A program made the translations under genes and the position numbers. This document shows, in pieces, positions 46,714-54,747 of a DNA stretch of 64,000 bases; the stretch's first letter is position 1; every line of letters starts with the position of its first letter. The stretch is from positions 1 through 64,000 of the forward strand of contig NZ_FNHH01000020.1 of assembly GCF_900103545.1 (NCBI RefSeq), given 5' to 3'. The stretch comes from Daejeonella rubra (lineage in GTDB: Bacteria > Bacteroidota > Bacteroidia > Sphingobacteriales > Sphingobacteriaceae). The notes below the pieces were generated by a model. It was not told the origin of the DNA, made no database searches, and saw nothing but the letters and a program-made list of their open reading frames with translations.

Positions 46714-47619
46714 ATGAATAAACAAGACACTACTTATTTAGACCAGCTGGAAGCCGAAGCAATATTTATTTTGCGTGAGGTTGCCGGTCAGTTTGAAAAA
46801 CCAGCCCTTCTTTTTTCCGGAGGGAAGGATTCTATCACACTCGTTAGGCTGGCAGAAAAGGCCTTCCGACCGGGTAAGTTTCCTTTTCCGCTGGTTCATA
46901 TTGATACCGGCCATAATTTCCCTGAGACGATCAGTTTCAGAGATGATATGATTGCCAGGATCGGTGAAAAATTAATCGTAGGACATGTTCAGGATTCTAT
47001 CGATCAGGGAAAAGTTATTGAGCAAACGGGAAAGAATGCCAGTAGGAATGCTTTGCAGACTGTTACCTTGCTTGATACCATTGCTGAGGGCAAGTTCGAT
47101 GCTTGTATTGGTGGTGCCCGCAGAGATGAGGAAAAGGCAAGAGCCAAAGAAAGAATATTTTCAGTTCGTGATGAATTCGGTCAATGGGACCCAAAACGTC
47201 AGCGTCCTGAATTATGGAATATTTATAACGGAAAGATTCATAAAGGCGAAAACGTTCGGGTTTTTCCGATCAGTAACTGGACAGAATTGGATGTCTGGAA
47301 TTATATCCGCAGAGAAAAAATAGAATTGCCATCGATATATTTTGCACATGAGCGTGATGTGATCACCCGTAATGGGCAGCTAATGGCAGCTGCTGATTGT
47401 CTTAATATGGATGCAGATGATAAGATCGAACGTCGGAATGTTCGCTTCAGAACAGTAGGAGATATGACCTGTACCGCAGCTGTTGAGTCGGATGCAGATC
47501 AGATCGATGATATCATCGAAGAAATTAAAATGTCAAAAATTAGTGAAAGGGGAGCCCGTATTGATGATAAAGTATCAGAGGCTGCAATGGAAGACCGCAA
47601 AAAGGGGGGCTATTTTTAA
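46714..47619 (+). CDS. cysD: Sulfate adenylyltransferase small subunit CysD
   Basis: The ATP-PPi-loop subunit of ATP sulfurylase, forming APS from sulfate and ATP. The P-loop is LLFSGGKDSITL at residues 29-40, then LVHIDTGHNFPET and GGARRDEEKARAKERIFS, all typical of CysD. The length of 301 aa is normal. A short hairpin (CGCA-TTTA-TGCG) lies in the 49-bp gap after cysH. Its stop is 1 base before the ATG of cysN, so the two subunits are translationally linked. Confidence 0.96.
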   Translation: MNKQDTTYLDQLEAEAIFILREVAGQFEKPALLFSGGKDSITLVRLAEKAFRPGKFPFPLVHIDTGHNFPETISFRDDMIARIGEKLIVGHVQDSIDQGKVIEQTGKNASRNALQTVTLLDTIAEGKFDACIGGARRDEEKARAKERIFSVRDEFGQWDPKRQRPELWNIYNGKIHKGENVRVFPISNWTELDVWNYIRREKIELPSIYFAHERDVITRNGQLMAAADCLNMDADDKIERRNVRFRTVGDMTCTAAVESDADQIDDIIEEIKMSKISERGARIDDKVSEAAMEDRKKGGYF

Positions 47620-47620
47620 T

Positions 47621-48874
47621 ATGGATTTACTTAAGTTTTTTACCGCCGGAAGTGTTGATGATGGCAAGAGTACATTGATTGGCCGTCTTCTTTATGATAG
47701 TGAATCCATTCTTGCAGATCAGCTGGAGGCTTTGCAGCAGTCAAACCGTAAAAATGATGACGGGACTATTGATCTTGCTATTTTAACAGATGGGCTGAAA
47801 GCAGAACGTGAGCAGGGAATTACTATTGACGTTGCCTATAAATATTTTCAAACAGACAAAAGGAAATTTATCATTGCCGATACCCCGGGACATATTCAAT
47901 ATACCCGAAATATGGTTACCGGAGCTTCGAATTCTGACCTGGCCATTATTCTTGTTGACGCCCGAAATGGGGTAGTTGAACAGACCGTCAGACACTCATT
48001 CATTGTTTCACTTTTAGAGCTGAAACATGTGGTGGTTTGTATCAACAAAATGGATATGGTTGAGTACAGCGAAGATACATTCAATAAGATCCATAAAGCT
48101 TATTCAGAAATTGCCCGGAAACTTCATCTTAAAGAGGTAACCTATATCCCGGTAAGTGCCCTTAAGGGAGATAATATTGTCAACAGATCCCAGAATATGT
48201 CCTGGTATGCTGGTAAAAGCCTTCTTGATCATTTGGAAACCATTGAGGTAAATGAGGATGAAAAATCAGTCCAGGCACGCATGCCGGTACAATGGGTAAT
48301 CAGGCCTCAGACAGATGAGTTGCATGATTATCGCGGATATGCAGGCAGGGTTTTAAGCGGAAGTTTTCGTGTGAATGATAAGATCACAGTTTTACCTTCA
48401 GGCATAAGGTCTGAGATCAGTAAGATCGAGACCAATATGCAGGAACAGGATGAGGCTTATAGCGGAACTTCGGTCACTCTTCACCTGAAGGATAATATTG
48501 ATATAGGTCGTGGAGATATTCTCGTTAATTCTTCTCATGAACCTATTGTTTCACAGTCTATTGAAGCAGATCTATGCTGGATGGATACCAAACCGCTGGA
48601 TACTTCGATCATGTACCTGTTGCAGCATAATAGCAAGGTTACAAAATGTAAGATCAGAGATATTCTGCATAAGGTGAATATCAATACCCTTGAAAAAATA
48701 GAAACGGATACTTTCCAGTTAAATGATATCGGCAGGATCGTAATTAGAACAGCGGAACCTCTTGCTTTTGATCTTTATCAGGATAATAAACTGAATGGTG
48801 GTGCTATTTTGATCGATCCCCGGACTAACCTAACGGTTGGAGCTTTGATGTTTCGTGCAAATGCCGAAGAATAA
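47621..48874 (+). CDS. cysN: Sulfate adenylyltransferase large subunit CysN (GTPase)
   Basis: GTPase subunit that drives APS synthesis by CysD. The EF-Tu-like motifs are AGSVDDGKST near residue 10, ADTPGHIQYTRNM and VCINKMDMV, with the beta-barrel domains behind. I start at ATG 47621, directly behind cysD; a longer reading from 47483 would overlap cysD and add 46 low-sense residues. The 417 aa lack the fused APS kinase domain found in some CysNC proteins. The stop codon overlaps the first unit of the repeat array. Confidence 0.95.
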   Translation: MDLLKFFTAGSVDDGKSTLIGRLLYDSESILADQLEALQQSNRKNDDGTIDLAILTDGLKAEREQGITIDVAYKYFQTDKRKFIIADTPGHIQYTRNMVTGASNSDLAIILVDARNGVVEQTVRHSFIVSLLELKHVVVCINKMDMVEYSEDTFNKIHKAYSEIARKLHLKEVTYIPVSALKGDNIVNRSQNMSWYAGKSLLDHLETIEVNEDEKSVQARMPVQWVIRPQTDELHDYRGYAGRVLSGSFRVNDKITVLPSGIRSEISKIETNMQEQDEAYSGTSVTLHLKDNIDIGRGDILVNSSHEPIVSQSIEADLCWMDTKPLDTSIMYLLQHNSKVTKCKIRDILHKVNINTLEKIETDTFQLNDIGRIVIRTAEPLAFDLYQDNKLNGGAILIDPRTNLTVGALMFRANAEE

Positions 48875-49415
48875 TAATGTCACCCCTTCGGGGTTCTTGT
48901 GGTAATAAGAATGCTAAATGCTTGGGGTTATCTTTGCTTTAATAATGTCACCCTTTCAGGGTTCTTGTGGTGATAGAATGCTAAATGCTTTGGGTTATCT
49001 CTGCTTTAATAATGTCACCCTTTCAGGGTTCTTGTGGTGATAGGAATGTTAGATGCTTGGGGGTTATCTTTGCTTTAATAATGTCACCCTTTCAGGGTTC
49101 TTGTGGTAATAAGAATGCTAGATGCTTGGGGGTTATCTTTGCTTTAATAATGTCACCCTTTCAGGGTTCTTGTGGTGATAAGAATGCTAAATGCTTGGGG
49201 TTAATTCTTTGCTTTAATAATGTCACCCTTTCAGGGTTCTTGTGGTGATAAGAATGCTAAATGCTTGGGGTTACTCTTCTTTAATAATGTGACCCCTTCG
49301 GGGTTCTTGTGGTGATAGAATGCTAAATGCTTGGGGTTATCTTTGCGTGAATAATATCACCCCTTCGGGGTTTTTGTTTTTTGCTCTTGGATTATAATGA
49401 TGTCACCCTTTTATG
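48873..49415 (+). repeat. Eight tandem 67-70-bp hairpin units after cysN
   Basis: Units start at 48873, 48941, 49008, 49077, 49146, 49216, 49283 and 49350, followed by a decayed ninth at about 49398. Each carries a hairpin near its start. The stem is CCCC-TTC-GGGG in the first, seventh and eighth units, but CCCT-TTC-AGGG in units 2-6, so a C-G pair is swapped for a T-A pair on both sides. The rest of the unit (TGTGGTAATAAGAATGCTAAATGCTTGGGG and close variants, here abbreviated) is repeated too. The first unit overlaps the cysN stop. It is not a CRISPR array, since no variable spacers exist. Confidence 0.85.
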
Positions 49416-49534
49416 ATTCTGGTAATAATATTTTTATTTCTATTGTTTTTTGGCCATTCTGATTTTTTATCTATTCCATTGGTCTAATGATTTCAATCCT
49501 GTATTTTTTGGTAAACTCAAATTTTAGCTTAACA

Positions 49535-49604
49535 AACCCCGAAGGGGTGTCATTACTTTAGAATAGATTCATATTTCGAGTTAACCCCGAAGGGGTGACA
49601 TTAT
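49535..49604 (-). repeat. Two inverted copies of the hairpin unit core
   Basis: AACCCCGAAGGGGTGTCATTA-like sequence occurs at about 49535-49555 and AACCCCGAAGGGGTGACATTA at about 49583-49603 on the plus strand (each shown here in shortened form). They are the reverse complement of the AATAATGTCACCCCTTC core of the array, so they face it. They lie before the OsmC-like gene. Confidence 0.7.
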
Positions 49605-49656
49605 TATACCTTGAAATTAAGCGGTGTAATACCTAAATTGCATAAAAATAATTAGC

Positions 49657-50076
49657 GTGAAAGTAGAACTAAAAAGGGTGAATGATGCCGTGCATTTTGA
49701 AGCCTCAGCCCCCTCTTCAACAGTTAAGGTTCATATAGATGGTTCACCTGAAATTGGTGGTCAGGGACTTGGTGTTCGGCCAATGGAAATGGTACTTATG
49801 GCCCTGGCGTCTTGCAGTTCACTTGATCTGGTATCTATTCTTAAAAAACAAAAACAGGATCTGAAAGATTTTTCTGTCAGTGTAGAGGGAGAACGCAGGG
49901 AGCAGACTCCCCCGGTATTCACAAAGATCCATATGCATTTTAACCTCACAGGGGAAATTGATCCTGCCAAAGCGGAACGCGCAGCAGAGTTGGCCGTAAA
50001 GAAATACTGCTCAGTACATGATATGCTTTCTGCAGGTGGGGTTGAAATCAATTACTCAATCGAAATTGTAAAATAG
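49657..50076 (+). CDS. OsmC-family peroxidase-like protein
   Basis: A 139-aa OsmC/Ohr-fold protein. Two conserved cysteines are present: in MALASCSSLDLV near residue 52 and in KKYCSVHDML near 121. These are the redox pair of OsmC and Ohr proteins, which reduce organic hydroperoxides. The start codon is GTG at 49657, giving VKVELKR; no ATG lies nearby. It is separate from the sulfur operon, with the hairpin repeats between. Confidence 0.88.
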   Translation: MKVELKRVNDAVHFEASAPSSTVKVHIDGSPEIGGQGLGVRPMEMVLMALASCSSLDLVSILKKQKQDLKDFSVSVEGERREQTPPVFTKIHMHFNLTGEIDPAKAERAAELAVKKYCSVHDMLSAGGVEINYSIEIVK

Positions 50077-50173
50077 TACGCAGTATCAGGACATTTCAGA
50101 ATAGGTGTAAATTCTGAGATTAATCATGATATTCGGGACTGCCACCCAAAAAAATCCGTTTTAATATTGGAGT

Positions 50174-50207
50174 AAAAGGTCTTTATACTGATGTATAAGG
50201 CTTTTTT
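50174..50207 (+). terminator. Terminator after the OsmC-like gene
   Basis: Imperfect hairpin: CTTTATAC-TGAT-GTATAAGG followed by CTTTTTT. It lies about 100 bases beyond the stop codon. Confidence 0.5.
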
Positions 50208-50230
50208 GCGTCATTTTCTGTTATGACTTT

Positions 50231-50258
50231 AAAATTACATGTTTAAACATGTAATTTT
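50231..50258. promoter_or_regulatory. 28-bp perfect palindromic operator upstream of yceI
   Basis: AAAATTACATGTTT is followed directly by its reverse complement. The palindrome ends 1 base before the TACCTTTG -7 box and so covers the -33 to -10 region. A dimeric repressor, for example of the MarR or HxlR type, could block the promoter there (inference). Confidence 0.65.
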
Positions 50259-50259
50259 A

Positions 50260-50267
50260 TACCTTTG
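50260..50267 (+). promoter_or_regulatory. -7 promoter box of yceI
   Basis: TACCTTTG matches TAnnTTTG, 37 bases before the ATG at 50305, immediately beside the palindromic operator. Confidence 0.6.
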
Positions 50268-50304
50268 TAATCTAAACAGAACCTAAAACAAAAAAAATAT
50301 AAAA

Positions 50305-50844
50305 ATGGAATCAGCAGTAAAAACAAAATGGGTTATTGACCCAATGCATTCAGAGGTGCATTTCAAGGTGAAGCATCTTGTAATTTCAACCGTTACAGGT
50401 ACTTTTAAATCTTTTGAAGGAACACTTGAAACATCAGATTCAGATTTTCAAGATGCATCAATTGAATTTTCAATGGATGTGAATAGCATTGATACCAATC
50501 AGGAGCAGCGTGATGTACATTTGAAATCAGCAGAATTCTTTGATGCAGAGCAATTCCCTAAAATGTCTTTCAAATCTACTTCATTCACAAAGGACGGTGA
50601 TGATTTTGTTCTTGTTGGTGATCTTACAGTTAAGAATGTAACTAAACAAGTAAAGTTGGAAGTTGAATTTGGCGGTATTGCTACTGATTTTTATGGAAAT
50701 GAAAAGGCAGGTTTTGAAGTTTCCGGAAAGATAAGCCGCAAAGAATTCGGACTTACCTGGGACGGAATTACAGAAGCCGGAGCCATTGTTGTTGGTGACG
50801 ATATCAAATTGAATATTAACCTTCAACTTGCTAAACAAGCATAA
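50305..50844 (+). CDS. YceI-family lipid-binding-like protein
   Basis: A 179-aa YceI-domain protein: a lipocalin-like beta barrel that binds polyisoprenoid or other long lipid chains. The family lines WVIDPMHSEVHFKVKHL at the N-terminus, DFQDASIEFSMDVNSIDT, and KEFGLTWDGITEAGAIVVGDDIKL near the end are all present. Unlike many relatives it has no signal peptide, so it is likely cytoplasmic. Its promoter carries a striking palindromic operator; a strong terminator follows. Confidence 0.93.
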   Translation: MESAVKTKWVIDPMHSEVHFKVKHLVISTVTGTFKSFEGTLETSDSDFQDASIEFSMDVNSIDTNQEQRDVHLKSAEFFDAEQFPKMSFKSTSFTKDGDDFVLVGDLTVKNVTKQVKLEVEFGGIATDFYGNEKAGFEVSGKISRKEFGLTWDGITEAGAIVVGDDIKLNINLQLAKQA

Positions 50845-50865
50845 TAACCAATTATAATACATGAG

Positions 50866-50896
50866 AAAGCCATTCTGAAAGGAATGGCTTTTTTTG
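50866..50896. terminator. Terminator between yceI and ribF
   Basis: AAAGCCATTC-TGAAAG-GAATGGCTTT hairpin followed by a T tract, between convergent genes. Confidence 0.8.
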
Positions 50897-50934
50897 TCTT
50901 TCTTTTTTATCTCCCCATAAATAATGGAAAGATT

Positions 50935-51879
50935 TTATGGAAATAGGATGCCCCGGGCTTTGACCTCATCCAGGCCCAGTTGTTCTTTTAGTTCTTCCAG
51001 TGAATTGAATTTTTCATCGCCACGCATATATTCCAGAAAATTTATGCGAATCGTTTGTCCGTAAATATCTTCTGTAAAGTCGAATATATTCACTTCAATA
51101 TTGCGGCTCATGCCATTTATTGTAGGGCGATGGCCAATATAGGTCATTCCTTTAGCACTTTTTAGTTTTGTTTCTCCATTTCTGAAATCTACACTTACTG
51201 CATAAATACCATCAGACGGGATAAGTTTATAACTTTCTTCAATGAATAGATTAGCTGTTGGATAGCCTAGTTTTCTTCCAATCTGATCCCCCTTGATCAC
51301 TTTTCCTGTGAGGTGAAAAGGATATCCCAGAAAAGATTCAGCTGTTTTGACATCACCGCTCAGGATTGCATTTCTGATCTTTGTGGAGCTGATCGCAACA
51401 TCATCAATATCCTGTTCCGGGATTTCTTCAACCTCATACCCAAGTTCTGATGAGTAATGTTGTAGTTCTTTCAATCCTCCGCTACGGTCTTTTCCAAATC
51501 TGTGGTCATAGCCAATAATGATCTGAGTAGTTCCTATCTTTTTAACAAGTACCTCTCTGATATATTCCTGCGGACTCAGATTTGAGAAATCGCGGGTGAA
51601 TGGAGTAATTATTAAATGATCTATTCCCAGGTTATCAAGACGTTCAGCTTTTTCTTCCATGGTGCTGATCAGCTTTATGTTCAGATCATCAGGATGAAGG
51701 ATCATTCGCGGATGCGGGAAAAAAGTCAGAATGACGGTCTCGCCACCTTTTTGCCGGGCTACTTCCTGCAGGCGGCTGATTATTTTCTGATGCCCGATAT
51801 GAACACCGTCAAATGTGCCTATGGTAACCACAGCGTTTTTGATCTGCTTGAATTCGTCAATATGGTTATAGACCTTCAT
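50935..51879 (-). CDS. ribF: Bifunctional riboflavin kinase / FAD synthetase RibF
   Basis: Converts riboflavin to FMN and then FAD. The nucleotidyltransferase half (residues 1-170) has TIGTFDGVHIGHQKII and GYDHRFGKDRSG. The riboflavin kinase half (about 185-310) has GKVIKGDQIGRKLGYPTANL and the YIGHRPTINGMSRNIEVNIFDF block. At 314 aa it is full length. It follows truB on the same strand after a 36-bp gap, so it is probably the last gene of the ftsX-DUF3098-uppP-truB-ribF transcript. Confidence 0.96.
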   Translation of the reverse strand: MKVYNHIDEFKQIKNAVVTIGTFDGVHIGHQKIISRLQEVARQKGGETVILTFFPHPRMILHPDDLNIKLISTMEEKAERLDNLGIDHLIITPFTRDFSNLSPQEYIREVLVKKIGTTQIIIGYDHRFGKDRSGGLKELQHYSSELGYEVEEIPEQDIDDVAISSTKIRNAILSGDVKTAESFLGYPFHLTGKVIKGDQIGRKLGYPTANLFIEESYKLIPSDGIYAVSVDFRNGETKLKSAKGMTYIGHRPTINGMSRNIEVNIFDFTEDIYGQTIRINFLEYMRGDEKFNSLEELKEQLGLDEVKARGILFP

Positions 51880-51915
51880 TTTCGGGGATAGAGAGGCAAA
51901 ATTAAAAATTAATTG

Positions 51916-52641
51916 TTATTTTAAAGTTCCCTGCTCTTTCAAGTGCCGGATATGATTAACCAGTTCCATTACTTCAAAAGCATTATTGACATCATAATCG
52001 CCGCTTTTGGTGCGGCGCAATGCACTTAGATAGGCCACATTTTGCAGTGATCTTCCAAAATCATGCACAAGTGAACGGATATAAGTGCCTTTACTGCAAA
52101 CTACTTTGAAGTCTATTTCAGGGAGCTCAATACGGGTTATTTCAAACTGACTTATACTGACTTTTCGTGTTTTTAACTCTACATTTTCTCCCCTGCGGGC
52201 CTTCATGTACAATCTTTCACCATCAACTTTAACTGCGGAATGTGCCGGTGGATATTGATCCAGGTCGCCAATGAATTGTGAAGTATTCGCTCGGATCATT
52301 TCTTCATCAATATGGCTGATATCGAATGTTTCATCGACCTCTGTCTCCATATCATAGGATGGTGTGCCGGCTCCAAGTATCATTGTTCCGGTATATTCTT
52401 TCTCCTGTGCCTGAAATTCATCGATCTTTTTTGTGAATTTTCCAGTACAGATGATCAGTAATCCGGTCGCTAAGGGGTCCAGAGTGCCTGCATGGCCAAC
52501 TTTTAACTTCAATGGTTTGAAGGAGTTTCTGATCTTTCCAACTACATCAAAGCTAGTCCATGTATAGGGTTTATTGATGAGCAGCATTTCGCCGTCGGTA
52601 AAATTAAACTCGGGGAATACTTTTCCTTTATTTTCGCTCAT
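51916..52641 (-). CDS. truB: tRNA pseudouridine-55 synthase TruB
   Basis: Makes pseudouridine at position 55 in the T loop of tRNAs. The catalytic Asp is in HAGTLDPLATGLL, near residue 55. The family KPYTWTSFDVVGKIR start and the CSKGTYIRSLVHDFG block are also seen. The length of 241 aa is short for the family but normal for Bacteroidota, lacking the extended PUA end. Its ATG overlaps the uppP stop by one base (TGATG), indicating coupled translation. Confidence 0.96.
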   Translation of the reverse strand: MSENKGKVFPEFNFTDGEMLLINKPYTWTSFDVVGKIRNSFKPLKLKVGHAGTLDPLATGLLIICTGKFTKKIDEFQAQEKEYTGTMILGAGTPSYDMETEVDETFDISHIDEEMIRANTSQFIGDLDQYPPAHSAVKVDGERLYMKARRGENVELKTRKVSISQFEITRIELPEIDFKVVCSKGTYIRSLVHDFGRSLQNVAYLSALRRTKSGDYDVNNAFEVMELVNHIRHLKEQGTLK

Positions 52642-53435
52642 CAGATGACGTGGAGATCATATCCCGAAACAAGCAGCAATAGAATGATGCCACCCACGAT
52701 TATCCGGTACCAACCAAAAATTTTGAAGCCTTTGGTTTGAAGGAATGTTATGAAGTAGCGAATGGCAAGCATGGCTACAATAAATGCCACAACATTTCCA
52801 ATGATCAGTAGGTTGACCTGATCTCCGCTTATCACAAATCCATCCTTGTAAAAGTCGTAGAGTTTCTTCGTTGTTGCTCCAAACATCGTTGGAACAGCCA
52901 GGAAAAAGGAGAATTCAGCAGCCGCTTTTCTGGATAAGCGCTGCGACATTCCACCAACAATTGTTGCGGCAGATCTTGAAGTTCCCGGAATCATTGAAAT
53001 ACACTGGAACAATCCGATCTTAAAGGCAGTGCTATAGGAAATGTCATTATGGTTGTCGATCTCTCCATCTTTAAACCATTTATCTACAAATAGCAGGATG
53101 ATACCTCCCAGCAGGAGCGCAATTGCAACTCCCAGGGGACTTTCCAAAAGCTGGTCGATCTTATCACTGAGAAGCAGGCCGAAAAACACTGCCGGAAGAA
53201 AAGCGACCAATAGTTTAAAATAGAATCCGAAAGACTGAAAAAAGTGCTTGAAATAGAGGACAATCACTGACAATATTGCTCCCAGTTGAATGGCTACAGT
53301 GAACAACTTCACAAATTCATCTGATTGTATACCCATGAGGGACGATCCAATGATCATATGTCCGGTAGATGATACCGGTAAAAACTCAGTCAGGCCTTCA
53401 ATAATGGCCAGAATGATCGCCTGAAATATAGTCAT
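52641..53435 (-). CDS. uppP: Undecaprenyl-diphosphate phosphatase UppP (BacA)
   Basis: Inner-membrane enzyme that recycles the lipid carrier for peptidoglycan and other surface polymers. The consensus motif EGLTEFLPVSSTGHMI at residues 14-29 and the PGTSRSAATIVGG block near residue 150 carry the catalytic Glu, His, Ser and Arg. About eight helices in 264 aa fit the family. It overlaps both neighbours by one base, so it is translated with them. Confidence 0.97.
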   Translation of the reverse strand: MTIFQAIILAIIEGLTEFLPVSSTGHMIIGSSLMGIQSDEFVKLFTVAIQLGAILSVIVLYFKHFFQSFGFYFKLLVAFLPAVFFGLLLSDKIDQLLESPLGVAIALLLGGIILLFVDKWFKDGEIDNHNDISYSTAFKIGLFQCISMIPGTSRSAATIVGGMSQRLSRKAAAEFSFFLAVPTMFGATTKKLYDFYKDGFVISGDQVNLLIIGNVVAFIVAMLAIRYFITFLQTKGFKIFGWYRIIVGGIILLLLVSGYDLHVI

Positions 53436-53671
53436 TAGTTGTTATGGGCAGGTTTTTTAAGGATTGCAACAAAACCAACAGCAAAGCCGGCTAAAACAAT
53501 TATAGGGGCAAGGACGATCTTTTTGAACTCATAGATGTCAGTTTCGCCGGCCATCAGGATAAATCCCAAAACTACCAGAGCAATACTTAAAAGCAGTAGT
53601 CTGTAATTATTTTTTCCAAACACAAATGCTTCATGCTGGGTTTCCTTTAGAGGTGTATTTTTCTGTGCCAT
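53435..53671 (-). CDS. DUF3098 small membrane protein (78 aa)
   Basis: Two hydrophobic helices (about 25-42 and 50-70), the first in LLLLSIALVVLGFILMAG, the second LAPIIVLAGFAVGFVAIL, separated by an acidic short loop. This matches the Bacteroidota family DUF3098, nearly always found between ftsX and uppP. Its start overlaps the ftsX stop and its stop overlaps the uppP start by one base. A link to cell-division or envelope assembly is inferred only from position. Confidence 0.9.
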   Translation of the reverse strand: MAQKNTPLKETQHEAFVFGKNNYRLLLLSIALVVLGFILMAGETDIYEFKKIVLAPIIVLAGFAVGFVAILKKPAHNN

Positions 53672-54555
53672 TATTTATAAAGGTCGTAAATTTTTAAACG
53701 AAGAAACTTGCTTACTGCAAAGTAGGTGCTTAAGCCCGAGATCAGGACTCCAATTCCGATAACCCCGATAAACACAAGGCTGAACTCAAACCAATCACGA
53801 AGAATGATCATTTCCGGGACCTGCTGCTGTGCAAAATATAAGGTAAGAAGTAATAAAATAACGGCAATTAAGCCTCCCAATAACCCATGAAGAACACCAT
53901 AGGTTAAAAAGGGCTTGCGAATGAAATTTTTGGTCGCACCAACTAGCTGCATACTTTTTATCAGGAATCGCTGTGAATAAATAGCCAGTCGGATCGTATT
54001 ATTGATCAGGGCAACTGCAATGATCAGTAATATTGAAGCAAATGCAAGGATAACCAAACCAATGCCCTTAATGTTCTGATTGACCATGTCAATCAATGAT
54101 TTTTGGTATACTACTTCTTTTACCAGTGGGTTTTTGTTGACGGTGGCTGTGAATGTTTGAATGCTGGCATTATTAGCATAATCGGCCTTTAAATAAACAT
54201 CAATAGATGATAATAGAGGGTTATATCCCAGGAAATCAACAAAATCTTCTCCCAGATCTTTGGTTAGATTTCTGGCAGCCAGCTCTTTACTAACATATTG
54301 CGTTTTAAGAACATACGGATTAGCATCCAGCTGTTTTTGAAGCGCAGTGACATCTACCTCTTTTGCACCCTCATTTACAATAATGTTAAGTACAATATTC
54401 TCTTTAACATATTTTGAAAGATTTTTAGCGTGCACCAGAATCAGTCCCAGCAGTCCCGTCATAAGTAAAACCAGAGCAATGCTGATCACCGTTGAAACGT
54501 AAATAGTTTTAGTTTTTCCTGATGAGGTACTTCTTTCAAATTCTTCCATGAGCAA
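53671..54555 (-). CDS. ftsX: Permease-like cell-division protein FtsX
   Basis: Partner of FtsE; in division it passes signals to periplasmic peptidoglycan hydrolases. One helix lies at about 20-45 (VISIALVLLMTGLLGLILV), then a periplasmic domain of some 110 residues, and three C-terminal helices (about 165-190, 215-240, 260-280). The segment RLAIYSQRFLIKSMQLVGAT matches the FtsX/MacB-type permease loop. ftsE itself is not in the window. First gene of a tightly coupled set; it is divergent from leuS. Confidence 0.94.
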   Translation of the reverse strand: MLMEEFERSTSSGKTKTIYVSTVISIALVLLMTGLLGLILVHAKNLSKYVKENIVLNIIVNEGAKEVDVTALQKQLDANPYVLKTQYVSKELAARNLTKDLGEDFVDFLGYNPLLSSIDVYLKADYANNASIQTFTATVNKNPLVKEVVYQKSLIDMVNQNIKGIGLVILAFASILLIIAVALINNTIRLAIYSQRFLIKSMQLVGATKNFIRKPFLTYGVLHGLLGGLIAVILLLLTLYFAQQQVPEMIILRDWFEFSLVFIGVIGIGVLISGLSTYFAVSKFLRLKIYDLYK

Positions 54556-54720
54556 ATTTTATGTTACGAAAATAAAGATTTCAGCTGTAAAGGTAAATAA
54601 TATGCGTTTATCTGCCTGTATTTAGCAGTTAAACTTTGTTAAAATTTTATTTCTGCCTTCTGAACAAGTTTATAAAGGAATTTGCTGTCTCCAGTGGTTC
54701 TAAAAAACCGCGGATTTTAG

Positions 54721-54728
54721 TATTTTCG
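54721..54728 (+). promoter_or_regulatory. Possible -7 box of leuS
   Basis: TATTTTCG differs in one base from TAnnTTTG and lies 20 bases before the leuS ATG. The same variant occurs before the TonB-receptor-like gene at 61867-61874. Confidence 0.35.
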
Positions 54729-54747
54729 CAACTTATTCAGTTTGAAG

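Noticed and set aside
47483..47620. Longer cysN start overlapping cysD
   Set aside because: It adds 46 residues that read as shifted cysD sequence; the ATG at 47621 directly after cysD gives the normal N-terminus.
48985..49248. 87-codon open frame running through the hairpin array
   Set aside because: It is a repeat of the same peptide (SPFQGSCG...) created by the tandem DNA units and has no signal of being a gene.
48873..49415. CRISPR array
   Set aside because: The whole 67-70-bp unit is repeated, with no unique spacers, and there are no cas genes in the window.
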